Assembly (NCBI GenBank): GCA_046350255.1
Contig: JAXMAV010000003.1
Location: 62,001 to 126,000 of the forward strand
Direction of reading: 5' to 3'
DNA: 64,000 bases
Source of the DNA: CALDUY01 sp046350255
GTDB lineage: Bacteria; Planctomycetota; Planctomycetia; Gemmatales; Gemmataceae
The translations under genes were made by a program, and so were the position numbers. A model generated the notes under the pieces. That model did no database searches, had not been told where the DNA came from, and saw nothing but the letters and a program-made list of their open reading frames with translations. This document shows, in pieces, positions 46,313 through 56,189 of the stretch (its first letter is position 1; every line of letters begins with the position of its first letter).

Positions 46313-49300
46313 TCAGGGGCCGACCGTGATCATGGGGGCGCTGAGTCCCACCTCGGCATCACCGGAGACTGCAACGGTGGGGCCGCTCACGGTGATACCC
46401 TCGGGCGTGATGGCGACGCTGCACGGACCACAGCTGATGGTGATCCCCTCGGGGGTGATGGTGATCGAACTGGGGCCGGAGGACAGTGAGATGGTGGCCG
46501 GGTCGATGGTGATGGAGTTTTCCTCGACGCTGGCCGAAATTTTCTCCAGCGACTGAATCGAGACCCCCTCAGGGTTCAGGGTCAGACTGTTAGGCTCCTG
46601 CGTCAGGCCGGATTGCAGGCAGATGGTGCCGGCAGCACCGCAGTCGATGGTCACCTTGCCAGTGACCTCCTCTTCAGTGACGCACTGTACGTAGGCCTGG
46701 GCGCCGCCCGTGAGGCTGGCCGCTCCGGTGCCGCTAATGGCGACGGTGCCGTTCATCCCGTCGGTGCCCAGCGCCTGAATGACGATGCCAGTAGTCGTGG
46801 GTGGTGATTCCAGGTTGACCACTGCGCTCGTCAGCGTGATTAGCGGTGCCACCATGTTGCAGCTGGTATCCGAGGAGTAGGTCTGATCGGACGTCTCCAG
46901 CGCCGGGCCATCATTGCTTTGAATAATCTCCTTCGACGTGTCCTGTACCTGCTGCTCGTTGGCCTCGTCTTCGAGCACCTGTGCCGTGGAGGAAGGTTCA
47001 AACAAGGAAGCCGCAACCTGATCGGCCTTGACTCGCAGATAAGTGGCCAGTGAAGCGTCCCCCTCGAACGCAGCCCAAACGTGGAACAAGAACGGGGTTA
47101 ATACCGCCTCGGGAATGATAAACTCCGGGCTCATGGTTTTGCTGGGCTGGAAAGCCTGAAGCAGCGTTAACCCCGAAAAGAGGGTGCCGAACACCATTGA
47201 GCCAGCCAGCATGGCTCCCGATCGTTTCTTGCGGGCTCCGAAGAAGTTTCCGTAGTGGACATCGATCTTGCGGCCATAGTGAATCGTGTTGTTCACACCG
47301 ATGACCACAGTGCCTGCCCCCATGGCATTTCGCATTAACAGGCCGGGAATCATGAAAAGGCCCTGAAAAATAGAACCCGCGACGGACGTTGCTGAGGAGA
47401 AGTATTCATCGAGCACGTAAGGGTTGATGGTGGTGCTGAGGTTCACGCCCAACTTGAGGGTGGTGTAAAGCCCGCAGGTGTTGCCGGTGTGCCAGCCGTA
47501 GGTCACATCCTGATTGCGCGCCCAGCCTGTGAATAGATCGGAAGGGGCGATGCTGTAGTAAGGGCTTTGCGTAGCTGGGTCGGGGGGTGGATCTTGGGCG
47601 CCGCCCCCACTGCCGGAGCCGCCAGGGAGGCCCCCCACTGCGTTATCCTTGCCGATCCAGTAGGAGTGATGAACGCCCGGGAGGGAACCGACCTGGCGGA
47701 GCGCCTGGGTTCCCACATGAACGTGGTGTTCGTTACCTACGTTTTGAATCAGGTGGTTCTCGGCGCTATGGGTCATGTCCTTCTGCGAATGCATGTGGAC
47801 ATGTTCGCCGCCCTTGTACTCCTCGAACGTCAGATGGCTGAACTCGTCGGAGTTGCCTCCCACGCTTTGCGACTTCATGCCGTAATGGCTGCGATGATCC
47901 GGCAGGGCGTAGGGCGGCATCTGCTCGGCGTTGTACACCGTGCCGACGATGATCGGCTTATCGGGGTCGCCATCGAGGAAATCGACGATCACTTCCTGCC
48001 CCACGCGCGGGATGTGGATCGATCCGAACCCCTTGCCGGCCCAGGTCTGGCTGACGCGAATCCAGCAGGAGGCGTCGTGCTCGGCGGGTTCGGCCGTGGA
48101 CGCGGAGACGGCCCCGCGTCGGTCCCAGTGGAACCGGACCTTGACCCGGCCATACTTGTCACAGTGGATCACCGAACCGCTGGGGCCCACCACGGTGGCG
48201 GTTTGCGTGCCCAGCACTGTGGGCCGCGGAGTCACGCGCGGCGGCTTGAAGGGGAGCTGCACCGGCAGGCAGCTGAACTGGTTCTCGTAAGTGAACCCTT
48301 CTGAGGAGGAGGTGAGATAGGTTCCTTCCATCCGGCACTGATGCGTGACCTGCGTCACTAGGTAGGCGCCTTCGGCATCGAAATGGTTGGTCAGGTCGAA
48401 CTGGTAGCCGGGCGCCAGGTGACCCACGTTGCTGCCACCCTCGATCTGCAGCGACTGGGCTGCCTCCTGAGCCATGCGCAGCCGGGCCGTCCGAATGTTA
48501 TCGCTGAAGATCTTCTCGACTTCCTGGCTCTGGACGGCTCCTCCCTGATCGATGCCGTCGAAGCGATGAGCGTAGTTGCCGGGGAAATCGTAGATCTCCA
48601 GCAGCTGGCGGTCCTTGACCCGGTAGGCCAGGTCGAGCTGATGACGCGCCTTGCCTGATTCCACCATGTTCTGGATGTGGGCCCGCGCCTGGAGATTGCG
48701 CCCGGGCAGCTCGAAGCAGTGGTCCCACACGGTGTATTCACTGGCGCGCACCTGCTGGGTTTTCTCCCACGAGAAGATGCGCGACTGGTTCCGCTCGCCA
48801 CCCTCGATGTCGTCATATTCCAGGCGATGCTGCGTTGCCAGCGTGGTGGGAGCCGCCCCCGCATCGCTCAACACGACCCGGGCCCCCTCCTTGCGATGCT
48901 CGAAGAAGTAATGGATTCCTTCTTCCTCCATCAGCCGGCTAATGAAGTCGAAGTCGGTTTCGCGATACTGCACGCAGCGCACACGCGGGTCGAAGCGCTG
49001 CTGAATGCGATAGTCCACCTCCAGCGCCCACTCGGTTTCCAGCACTTGCTTCAGGATGTCCGGGACCGAGAGATACTGAAACATGCGTGTTTGAAACCGC
49101 CGGGTGAGCAGCCAGGCGGTTGGCACCATCTCCAGGCGGTAGCGGATTAGATGGATGCCCTGGCGGCTGGACTGCACCCGGCGCTGCTGGGTGATGCGGC
49201 TGATGATGCCGTGTAGCGTTCGCTGACCGCTGCCGGGTATCTCCAGACGCACCGAGACTGGCTGCTGCAATAGCTTGTCGAACGCGATGGGCGTCTCGGG

Positions 49301-49435
49301 CCCCAGGGTGTCGAGCTGGAAGGAGAACAGTTGCGACAGCCCTTCCCGTCCCTGCAGCCCGATCAGTAGGAGCGTGTCTTCTCCCAGGGGAGTCGTCAGA
49401 GCCAGGGGACGATCCTTCTGCGAAAACGCCGCCAT
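46313..49435 (-). CDS. VgrG/gpD-type spike protein with long C-terminal extension
   Basis: A 1040-residue protein. The first about 600 residues follow VgrG: RPLALTTPLGEDTLLLIGLQ, LHGIISRITQQRRVQ, DFDFISRLMEEEGIHYFFEH (gp27-like) and WIRVSQTWAGKGFGSIHIPR followed by GQEVIVDFLDGDPDKPIIVG (gp5 OB fold). The remaining about 440 residues are extra. They include hydrophobic stretches near residues 680-765 (SIFQGLFMIPGLLMRNAMG, GAMLAGSMVFGTLFSGLTL) and a tail of short valine-rich repeats (ITPEGITISCGPCSVAI, ITPEGITVSGPTVAV), which look like a beta-helix spike. AGGAGG precedes the ATG at 49435. It heads the six-gene operon to 43447. No Hcp, TssB/C, PAAR, sheath or ClpV is encoded here. Confidence 0.93.
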   Translation of the reverse strand: MAAFSQKDRPLALTTPLGEDTLLLIGLQGREGLSQLFSFQLDTLGPETPIAFDKLLQQPVSVRLEIPGSGQRTLHGIISRITQQRRVQSSRQGIHLIRYRLEMVPTAWLLTRRFQTRMFQYLSVPDILKQVLETEWALEVDYRIQQRFDPRVRCVQYRETDFDFISRLMEEEGIHYFFEHRKEGARVVLSDAGAAPTTLATQHRLEYDDIEGGERNQSRIFSWEKTQQVRASEYTVWDHCFELPGRNLQARAHIQNMVESGKARHQLDLAYRVKDRQLLEIYDFPGNYAHRFDGIDQGGAVQSQEVEKIFSDNIRTARLRMAQEAAQSLQIEGGSNVGHLAPGYQFDLTNHFDAEGAYLVTQVTHQCRMEGTYLTSSSEGFTYENQFSCLPVQLPFKPPRVTPRPTVLGTQTATVVGPSGSVIHCDKYGRVKVRFHWDRRGAVSASTAEPAEHDASCWIRVSQTWAGKGFGSIHIPRVGQEVIVDFLDGDPDKPIIVGTVYNAEQMPPYALPDHRSHYGMKSQSVGGNSDEFSHLTFEEYKGGEHVHMHSQKDMTHSAENHLIQNVGNEHHVHVGTQALRQVGSLPGVHHSYWIGKDNAVGGLPGGSGSGGGAQDPPPDPATQSPYYSIAPSDLFTGWARNQDVTYGWHTGNTCGLYTTLKLGVNLSTTINPYVLDEYFSSATSVAGSIFQGLFMIPGLLMRNAMGAGTVVIGVNNTIHYGRKIDVHYGNFFGARKKRSGAMLAGSMVFGTLFSGLTLLQAFQPSKTMSPEFIIPEAVLTPFLFHVWAAFEGDASLATYLRVKADQVAASLFEPSSTAQVLEDEANEQQVQDTSKEIIQSNDGPALETSDQTYSSDTSCNMVAPLITLTSAVVNLESPPTTTGIVIQALGTDGMNGTVAISGTGAASLTGGAQAYVQCVTEEEVTGKVTIDCGAAGTICLQSGLTQEPNSLTLNPEGVSIQSLEKISASVEENSITIDPATISLSSGPSSITITPEGITISCGPCSVAITPEGITVSGPTVAVSGDAEVGLSAPMITVGP

Positions 49436-49689
49436 GCAAGCCTCCTGGTTGAAGCCTCTCCCTGGACCCACGTCGGTCTGCATCCGATTCGCCGGACCCG
49501 GGGGACAGCAGAGCGGGTTAGCGCCTGCTGCTTCGACCCGAGATGTTCAGGAAGAACCAGAAGTAGGATATACCTTCCCGACCGAAGAAACAGTCATCGT
49601 TCAGCAGAGACGGGCTACTGCCGTCAGAGCCAGTGGTGGACATCACAGAGGCTCGAAGTGCCCGGATCCCAGCCAGGGCGGCGCGGGCG

Positions 49690-52600
49690 TCACTGCACCC
49701 AGCGGTCTTCTTCGGGGACGAAGTCCAGAATCTCGATGGTGGGACGTTGCACCAGAACAGAGTTCAGGCGTCGAAGTCCCAGGGGATTGAGCGAGAAGCT
49801 GCGGAAGATGTCTCGGCCGGGCCCTCCAAGCAGGCGATCGATCACTCCATCGCGGCCACCATCCAGGTAATCATCACCGGCCCCTCCTTCGAGCCGATCG
49901 ACGCCACCGCGCCCATTGAGAAAATCGTTCCCCAGGGATCCCAGGAGGACATCGGCTCCCGCGCCGCCGATCAGACGATCGTTACCGGCGCCTCCATCGA
50001 GCATGGAGGGAAGTGAAGTGTTATTCACAAAGTCATCGGCTCCGGCTTGTCCATGGAAGACTACCCGGTTGATGGGCCAGGCGCCGGAAGCCAGGGTCGA
50101 TCCAAACTGATGAGTCACGCCATTGGCCAGGAGGGTGAGTTGATTCCCGCCTCCCACGCCGGGCGCAAGTCGAATGGCATCGCCACGCCCGGTGCCCAGG
50201 ATGGTCAGCACGCCGTTGGCCACTCCGACCCAGACCAGGGTGACCTGGTTCTGCCTGGTCACGGTGCCCTGATTGTTATCGCGCAGCGTCACCGTGACGG
50301 TGAAGACACCGGGCCGAGTGTAGACGTGATTCGCGGTGATGCGTCCGGTGAGGCCTCCCAGCCCGGCGGGTGCGCTGGTGATGCTTCCCGCCGAGGTCGT
50401 TCCATCGCCCCATTGAACCACCGCGGAATGATTGTCGAGCGAGCCGAGATCCGTGAACGCGGCGGCCAGGCTCACGGTAGGCACGGAGAAGGCACCACCG
50501 AACCCGTGGATGGTGTGCGTGAGACTGGTGATCTGCGGCCGTTCGTTGATCACCTGGACCACCAGCGTATCCTGGGCCACAACTGCCCAGGAGTTGCCAT
50601 CACTGACCGTCAGAGTGACCGTGTACGTGCCGTTGTCGGCATACACGTGCGAGGGAGTGGGGCCCGCGCCCTGCTTGCCGTCGCCGAAGTCCCAGGTGTA
50701 GGTCAATGGATCGCCATCGGCATCGGTGGAGGCGCTTCCATCGAAACCTACCGCCCTTCCTTCGCCAACCATGCGGTTAGCACCAGCCCGCGCCACGGGG
50801 CGAGAGTTCGTCACCACGGTGAAATCACCAGCGCTATAACCAGTGCCGGCCGGGCCGCGGACGCCAATCTTGCCGCTGGTCGCTCCCTCGGGCACCACCA
50901 CGGTAATGGAAGAATCCGAATCGACCGTGAAGGATGCTGCCGGGAAGCCATTGAAGGTCACCCCCAGGGCCCGCGTGAACGCCGCCCCCGTCAGCTTCAC
51001 CTTGGTGCCCACCGCCCCGCTGCTACCCGTCAGAGCCGTGATGGCCGGGACGGGGCTGGACAGCTGGGTCCCCGTGGGGGTAATGGTGTTGAACCCCGAA
51101 AATGTGTAGGTGCCGCGCGGACCGTCCTGGGCTGGGCTGGGCTGCAGGAGAACCACATAGCTAGCATTGGCGCCAGTGGGAGTATTCGGATCCGGATTGG
51201 CGGGCCCAACGAGATACACCCGCGAACTTCCTGGAGTCATCCCGGTGCCCGTGACCAGAGCGCCCTGGCCACTCTTGGCATCGTAGGCTTTCAGTTTGCC
51301 CACGGTGGCCAAACTGAGGCCATTGATGATGGTGTATTTCGTCAGGTCGTACCCACGAGCCACGCCGGAAGTGGTGTCGATGTATCCTTCGTCCTGAAGC
51401 GTCCCAAAAGGAGCTCCGAAGGTGTACAACTCCAGGTTGTCGAGCTTCTGATGGCTGGCAGATCCCGGAGCGGTCGCCGCGGTTCCACCAAAGGCTACTT
51501 GCAGGTAGCTGGCCGCGTCCTGAGCGTTGGCCGTGTCGTCATCCACGGAGAACCCGTAACCCGACATCCCGAGCTTGACGTGGATGAACCACACATACGG
51601 GTTCAGATTGTAGACTCCGAAGGTAACCGGCGCCGGCCCGTCGCCGCGGTCGATCTTGATGAGTGGATTACCCGCAGCTGGGTCCGGATACCACTGGTGC
51701 GCCCCTGTCGTGGGATTGAACTCCTGAAACTCCGCGAAGTCGGAAACACCTCGCAGAATCGACTTCAGTTGATCGCGCAACTGATTAACGCGTTCCACAG
51801 GCAGTGACTGGCCGGGTTGAAGGGCGAAGGTGCCGATGTTGCATCCGATGCAGTATTGCAATAGCAGTGCAGACTGACTCAGGTAGGTGGGTTCGTCGAG
51901 GTGGCTGAATCCCTGCATCACGTCGTAGACCGACTGGGCGAATCGGAGGGGATCCTGCCCAGGTTGAGGCTGATACCCGGGGTCGAAGGTGATCTTGTAT
52001 GGCTTGGCGTCGGGCGAACGTGGGATGAGTTGAGGCTTGCCAAACGAATAGGTGCCACTGCCTGTGACCAGAACCGGATTACTGAGAATCACGCGCGAGT
52101 TGGCCAGGTCAATGGCGGCAATGGTGGTGTTCGGTGAGCGAGGATTGGGGTTGGGAGTAATGCCCGTGCCCGTCACGACCATTCCCACTTTCAGCTGATC
52201 AATCACTCCGGGATCAGTGATTTCCAGCCAGATGGACTGGGGTGATGTGGGGTCGCCATTGCCGAAAGTCTTGCCGTTGACGGTGGAGAACTCCTGGGCG
52301 TTGACATGATCCACATAGTAATCGGCCCAGGAATACCAGTTGTTGATCAGAGTAGAAACCACGTAGGAGGAGGGAGCGCCAGTGAAGCGATAGGGTGCCC
52401 CCTCGGAACCGGTGGCTGCGGCTGGAATGCCGCCATCGAGCACAACGGATTTGAAGTCGTCCGAGATACTCTTGATCGTGGAGTATGTGGAGATACCCGG
52501 TCCCGTGACTAGCATGCCTGGGCGAAGAAGAATTCCCACCAGAGGATCGATATTGGAGATAACCGCTGTAGTGCCGTTCGTGCTGCCTGTGGTCGAAATG

Positions 52601-54306
52601 AACTGCGACCCGGCAAAGGTATAGGCCAGCTGGTTGCCAGGGGATTGGTCCGGGCCATCCTGGAGCGCCGCGTGGCTGAGGTGGACCGTGGTCCCTTCCA
52701 CAGAGGTGATGTAAGTACCTTGTGGGAAGATTGGCTGGGTGCCTCCACTGATGGGCCAGTTGACAATCTTGTAGAGCATGCCGGGGGCCAGAATCGCGGC
52801 AACGGCGGGGTCCACGTCGGTCAGCAGGTTAGAATCTTTCGTGGCGATTCCCGTTGAACGTGTGTCGATCTGGGCTCGATTGCCACCGCTGACCAGCTGA
52901 TACTTCGAGATATCGAGCTGAGATTGCGTATCGTTGTTGGGCGCGACAGCAAACAGGTTGTAGCCAGCTGGCAACTTGTCAAAGTCGATTCCGTTGGGTC
53001 CACCTGGGAGATAAAACTGGTCATAGCCCCGGCCGCCAAAGTAATCACCGAGATCGGGGTTGGGCCGAGTAGGGTCGCCTGTGGTCAAGATAAAGCTGGC
53101 CATCGCCTGCTGCATCTGGGCCAGGGAGAGGTCCGTGCCCAGGACAGCGTAGGTGGCCGGAGGAATGACCGGCCCGTTGTAATCGGGAGGAACCTGGGTT
53201 GGCACCTTGGTGATGGTCATCGCCACGGGGAGCGAGAGATTATCGACATACGAGACATCGTAATTGAAGATGGTTTGAATCTGCGAACTCGCCATGTTCG
53301 GGGCCCAGTTCGCCTGCAGCGGATCGCGAATGGTCCATTCGGTCAGCTGCCCTGGCCCATCGGTTCCAAAATCGTGCGCCGTGACGTCGTGGTACCACAT
53401 CACCCTGCCGTTGGGATTGGCATAGCCACTGGCAGGGTCGGCAAAATTAGCGCTGTAATCCGCCGGGCTGCCACCAGTCGGAGAGGTCACGATAAACGAA
53501 CTGGCGGTCGAAACAAAATTCCACGTCGGGGTGTTTTGCAGGGGGTTGCCCGGATCCGTTGCGCTCTGCAGTGGCTGTGATCCATTGGAGGCGAAGAACA
53601 GTCGGCCACCGTCCCAGAAGACCAGTGGCATCTGAACCGTCACCTGGTGACCAGGCTTCAGACCAAGCTCCACTGCGTCTGTCACCGGGTTGTATTCGCC
53701 GATGTACCCTCGAAATCCCTGGTTGTACGGATCGAGAGGATCGTACAGACTCGTAAATGGCGCCCCGGTGTTTTGCATGGTGCTGACATGAGCGATGGCA
53801 GCTGCACCAGAGCCTGGACCACCAAAGGTGACAATCGCGTTTACACCCGGGGTGTAGCCTGATCCGGGGGTGAGCAGATCGATGGCATAGACCTGCCCCT
53901 GCCCGTTGACGACAGCCTTGGCCGTGGCACCGGATCCCTGGCCATCCGCTCCCGTGATCGTCACTGTGGGTGGATTGCTAAAGGAGTAACCCGACCCGCC
54001 GCTGGTAAGTGAGATGCGAACCACAGTGCCGGCAGTCAGATCCTGAGTACTATTGGCATCGAAAATAATCGGGAAGACCACATCGTTGCTATTGTTCTGG
54101 ATGGTGACCAGCTTGACTGGCAGGTTGGCTGGGGTGGCCACCACCTCATCGAGGCGAGTGGTTGCCGGGTTGGCCACCAGCGTCGGCGTAAACGTCGGCA
54201 CACAGCGATCTTCCAGGGGAAACAGACGCGGTACGCATCGGTTCCGCCCCTTGCTGCTTTGCCGGAAACGACGCAGCACCTTGGTAACCCAGCTGGCCAT
54301 GGACAT
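49690..54306 (-). CDS. Giant exoprotein with GH64/thaumatin-like, IPT, PKD and RTX regions
   Basis: A 1538-residue extracellular protein. The N-terminus RLFPLEDRCVPTFTP is the LExRxxP motif. Residues 60-480 have VVFPIIFDANSTQDLTAG, QVTVQMPLVFWDGGRLFFAS and IFNYDVSYVDNLSLPVAMTI, which resemble the GH64 beta-1,3-glucanase/thaumatin fold, though I cannot confirm catalytic residues. Residues 1082-1163 are an IPT/TIG domain (AITALTGSSGAVGTKVKL). Residues 1170-1262 are a PKD domain (DPLTYTWDFGDGK), with a second, less typical one after it. RTX calcium-binding repeats (GGAGNDRLIGGAGADVLLG) fill about 1405-1500. It is probably a cell-surface or secreted adhesin or glucanase. AGAGG lies upstream of the ATG. 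It stands alone. Confidence 0.8.
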   Translation of the reverse strand: MSMASWVTKVLRRFRQSSKGRNRCVPRLFPLEDRCVPTFTPTLVANPATTRLDEVVATPANLPVKLVTIQNNSNDVVFPIIFDANSTQDLTAGTVVRISLTSGGSGYSFSNPPTVTITGADGQGSGATAKAVVNGQGQVYAIDLLTPGSGYTPGVNAIVTFGGPGSGAAAIAHVSTMQNTGAPFTSLYDPLDPYNQGFRGYIGEYNPVTDAVELGLKPGHQVTVQMPLVFWDGGRLFFASNGSQPLQSATDPGNPLQNTPTWNFVSTASSFIVTSPTGGSPADYSANFADPASGYANPNGRVMWYHDVTAHDFGTDGPGQLTEWTIRDPLQANWAPNMASSQIQTIFNYDVSYVDNLSLPVAMTITKVPTQVPPDYNGPVIPPATYAVLGTDLSLAQMQQAMASFILTTGDPTRPNPDLGDYFGGRGYDQFYLPGGPNGIDFDKLPAGYNLFAVAPNNDTQSQLDISKYQLVSGGNRAQIDTRSTGIATKDSNLLTDVDPAVAAILAPGMLYKIVNWPISGGTQPIFPQGTYITSVEGTTVHLSHAALQDGPDQSPGNQLAYTFAGSQFISTTGSTNGTTAVISNIDPLVGILLRPGMLVTGPGISTYSTIKSISDDFKSVVLDGGIPAAATGSEGAPYRFTGAPSSYVVSTLINNWYSWADYYVDHVNAQEFSTVNGKTFGNGDPTSPQSIWLEITDPGVIDQLKVGMVVTGTGITPNPNPRSPNTTIAAIDLANSRVILSNPVLVTGSGTYSFGKPQLIPRSPDAKPYKITFDPGYQPQPGQDPLRFAQSVYDVMQGFSHLDEPTYLSQSALLLQYCIGCNIGTFALQPGQSLPVERVNQLRDQLKSILRGVSDFAEFQEFNPTTGAHQWYPDPAAGNPLIKIDRGDGPAPVTFGVYNLNPYVWFIHVKLGMSGYGFSVDDDTANAQDAASYLQVAFGGTAATAPGSASHQKLDNLELYTFGAPFGTLQDEGYIDTTSGVARGYDLTKYTIINGLSLATVGKLKAYDAKSGQGALVTGTGMTPGSSRVYLVGPANPDPNTPTGANASYVVLLQPSPAQDGPRGTYTFSGFNTITPTGTQLSSPVPAITALTGSSGAVGTKVKLTGAAFTRALGVTFNGFPAASFTVDSDSSITVVVPEGATSGKIGVRGPAGTGYSAGDFTVVTNSRPVARAGANRMVGEGRAVGFDGSASTDADGDPLTYTWDFGDGKQGAGPTPSHVYADNGTYTVTLTVSDGNSWAVVAQDTLVVQVINERPQITSLTHTIHGFGGAFSVPTVSLAAAFTDLGSLDNHSAVVQWGDGTTSAGSITSAPAGLGGLTGRITANHVYTRPGVFTVTVTLRDNNQGTVTRQNQVTLVWVGVANGVLTILGTGRGDAIRLAPGVGGGNQLTLLANGVTHQFGSTLASGAWPINRVVFHGQAGADDFVNNTSLPSMLDGGAGNDRLIGGAGADVLLGSLGNDFLNGRGGVDRLEGGAGDDYLDGGRDGVIDRLLGGPGRDIFRSFSLNPLGLRRLNSVLVQRPTIEILDFVPEEDRWVQ

Positions 54307-54741
54307 AAAGCTGCCTCTTCTTCAAAATTGAGCCTGGAGAAACGCTCGGCGACCGCCATGTCCTGGCCAGGAAGCCTGGGCCAATCCATACCCTGCTTCA
54401 GTAGCAACGACAACTCGGCCGCTTTCCAGACAGGTCACCTCGGGGCGCTGCCTCGCCTCCTGCGGCTGCGCACCCTGCCTTGCTCCCACCTCAGAACGAT
54501 GAGGCAGGGCAGTTTCTGGTTACATCCTTCAACCTTCCCCTGGTTCCGTTAGGGGGATCTGGATTCACTCTACCTGTCGGCGCAGTGAAGATAAGTAGGA
54601 TAGGGCAAGGCTGCTGTCCCTGGCAAGCAAAAAGTAGATCCTGCAGGACCCGAACGAAGATCACACCGGCCCAGCAAGGTTAGCATCCTGATGAGTCTTA
54701 CCGGCGCAGATGCCTCTTTGCCGCTGCCCGGTGAATTCCTG
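54307..54741. other. Intergenic region upstream of giant exoprotein gene
   Basis: This 435-base stretch separates the giant exoprotein gene from the DUF1501 gene; both are leftward. No credible gene was seen. On the minus strand TTGCCA (54626-54621) and TATCCT (54602-54597) are 18 bases apart, a possible promoter with a leader of about 285 bases. An 8-bp inverted repeat (54473-54480 with 54502-54509) lies in that leader. Confidence 0.35.
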
Positions 54742-56064
54742 TCAGAACAACTCGTCAATCGGGCGTCCAGCTTCGACGAGGCGGACAGGACGGTTCTGGC
54801 GATCGAGGAAGGTAGTTTCCGGATCGATGCCGACCACACGATAGATCGATGCCAGCAGATTGCCTGGGACCAGTGGGCGATCGCGCGGTTCACCTCCGTC
54901 AGAGGTGGTGCCTCCAATGATCCGGCCCCCTTGAATGCCGCCACCGGACAATAGGGCAGTCATTGCGCGCGGCCAATGGTCCCGACCAGCTCCTGCGGTG
55001 TTGATACGTGGAGTTCGGCCGAACTCGCCAAAGGCTGCCACGAGGACGCGGTTGGCCAGGCCTCGGTCGGCGAGATCGTCGATCAGCGTGGCCAGGGCCT
55101 GATCGAACCTTGGCAACCGCTGACGCAGGTTCTTTTCGATGTGCGTATGATCATCCCACCAATCGACATCGGCCTCGTACAGATTGATGGTGACAAAGGT
55201 GACCCCAGCCTCCACCATGCGGCGAGCCAGCAACGCGGATTGACCGTAGGCGTGCCTGCCGTAGCGTTCTCGCAGCGCCAGAGGTTCGCGGGAAACATCG
55301 AACGCCTCGCGGATCTTCTTGCCAGCCAGCAAGGTGAAAGCTTCCTGCTGCATCTCCCCCAGCGAATGCATGTCTGCCCGAGATTCCAGGTTGCGCATGG
55401 CCCCGTCGATCTGGCGAATTAGTTCCCGGCGCGATTCCAGGCGCGGCAGGGTCACATCCGCAGAGAGGGAGAAGTCTGGCGTTCGATAGTTCCCAAGGCT
55501 GGGATCCCCGCCAGCGTTGAGAGGATCATGTCGACTACCCAGATATGCGGAGCGTTGATAGAAGCCGCGAGGTGAGCTGTAGGCCTCGGGGATGCAGACG
55601 TATGGTGGCATCCCCTTCTGATTCGGCCCCCGCAACCGAGCAATGACGCTTCCCTGGCTCGGGTTGACCTGGCCACGCTGCCGAGCATTCACCAGGGGAT
55701 AGCCGGTCTGCACCCAGTGCGAGGCGTCATCATGCACCGGGAGGGAATGGTGCAGGGAGCGCACAAGAGACAATCGCGGGGCAATACGCGCGTGGCCCGG
55801 CATCAATTCGTTGACCCGCAACCCCGGCAGACGCGTCTGCACCGCCCGGAACGGGCCACGAATCTCGGCAGGCGCGGCCGGTTTCATGTCGTAGGTGTCG
55901 AGATGCGAGGGCCCACCTGCCATCCAGAACAGGATCACCGCGGTGTTGGTGGAAGGCGAGCCCGCCCGGGCCTGGGCCAATCGACCAGCAGTTAGCCCAG
56001 CAAGTCCCAGCCCGCCCAGGGTCATAAAGCCGCGTCGGCTCACCTCGCCGCGAATCTCGAGCAT
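54742..56064 (-). CDS. DUF1501 family exported protein
   Basis: A 440-residue protein with a Tat signal (SRRGFMTLGGLGLAGLTAGR). The mature part starts AVILFWMAGGPSHLDTYDMK, then VNELMPGHARIAPRLSLVRS and TLINDADRT-like DDLADRGLANRVLVAAFGEF, GRTPRINTAGAGRDHWPRAM, all typical of DUF1501, a family with a sulfatase/alkaline-phosphatase-like fold. Members are common in planctomycetes, normally paired with PSD1 proteins. The reaction is not established. It follows another DUF1501 gene by 125 bases; the PSD1 pseudogene precedes both. Confidence 0.93.
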   Translation of the reverse strand: MLEIRGEVSRRGFMTLGGLGLAGLTAGRLAQARAGSPSTNTAVILFWMAGGPSHLDTYDMKPAAPAEIRGPFRAVQTRLPGLRVNELMPGHARIAPRLSLVRSLHHSLPVHDDASHWVQTGYPLVNARQRGQVNPSQGSVIARLRGPNQKGMPPYVCIPEAYSSPRGFYQRSAYLGSRHDPLNAGGDPSLGNYRTPDFSLSADVTLPRLESRRELIRQIDGAMRNLESRADMHSLGEMQQEAFTLLAGKKIREAFDVSREPLALRERYGRHAYGQSALLARRMVEAGVTFVTINLYEADVDWWDDHTHIEKNLRQRLPRFDQALATLIDDLADRGLANRVLVAAFGEFGRTPRINTAGAGRDHWPRAMTALLSGGGIQGGRIIGGTTSDGGEPRDRPLVPGNLLASIYRVVGIDPETTFLDRQNRPVRLVEAGRPIDELF

Positions 56065-56189
56065 GGGTGCTACTCCCCCACCACGGTGCTGCTGGCCGGC
56101 ATGCCTGAAGTAGCCCCAGAGTAGAGTCGCGCACGGCGCCGGTCAAGCATGTACTCACTCGATGGGCCAGATAGCAGCGGCATTTCCGC

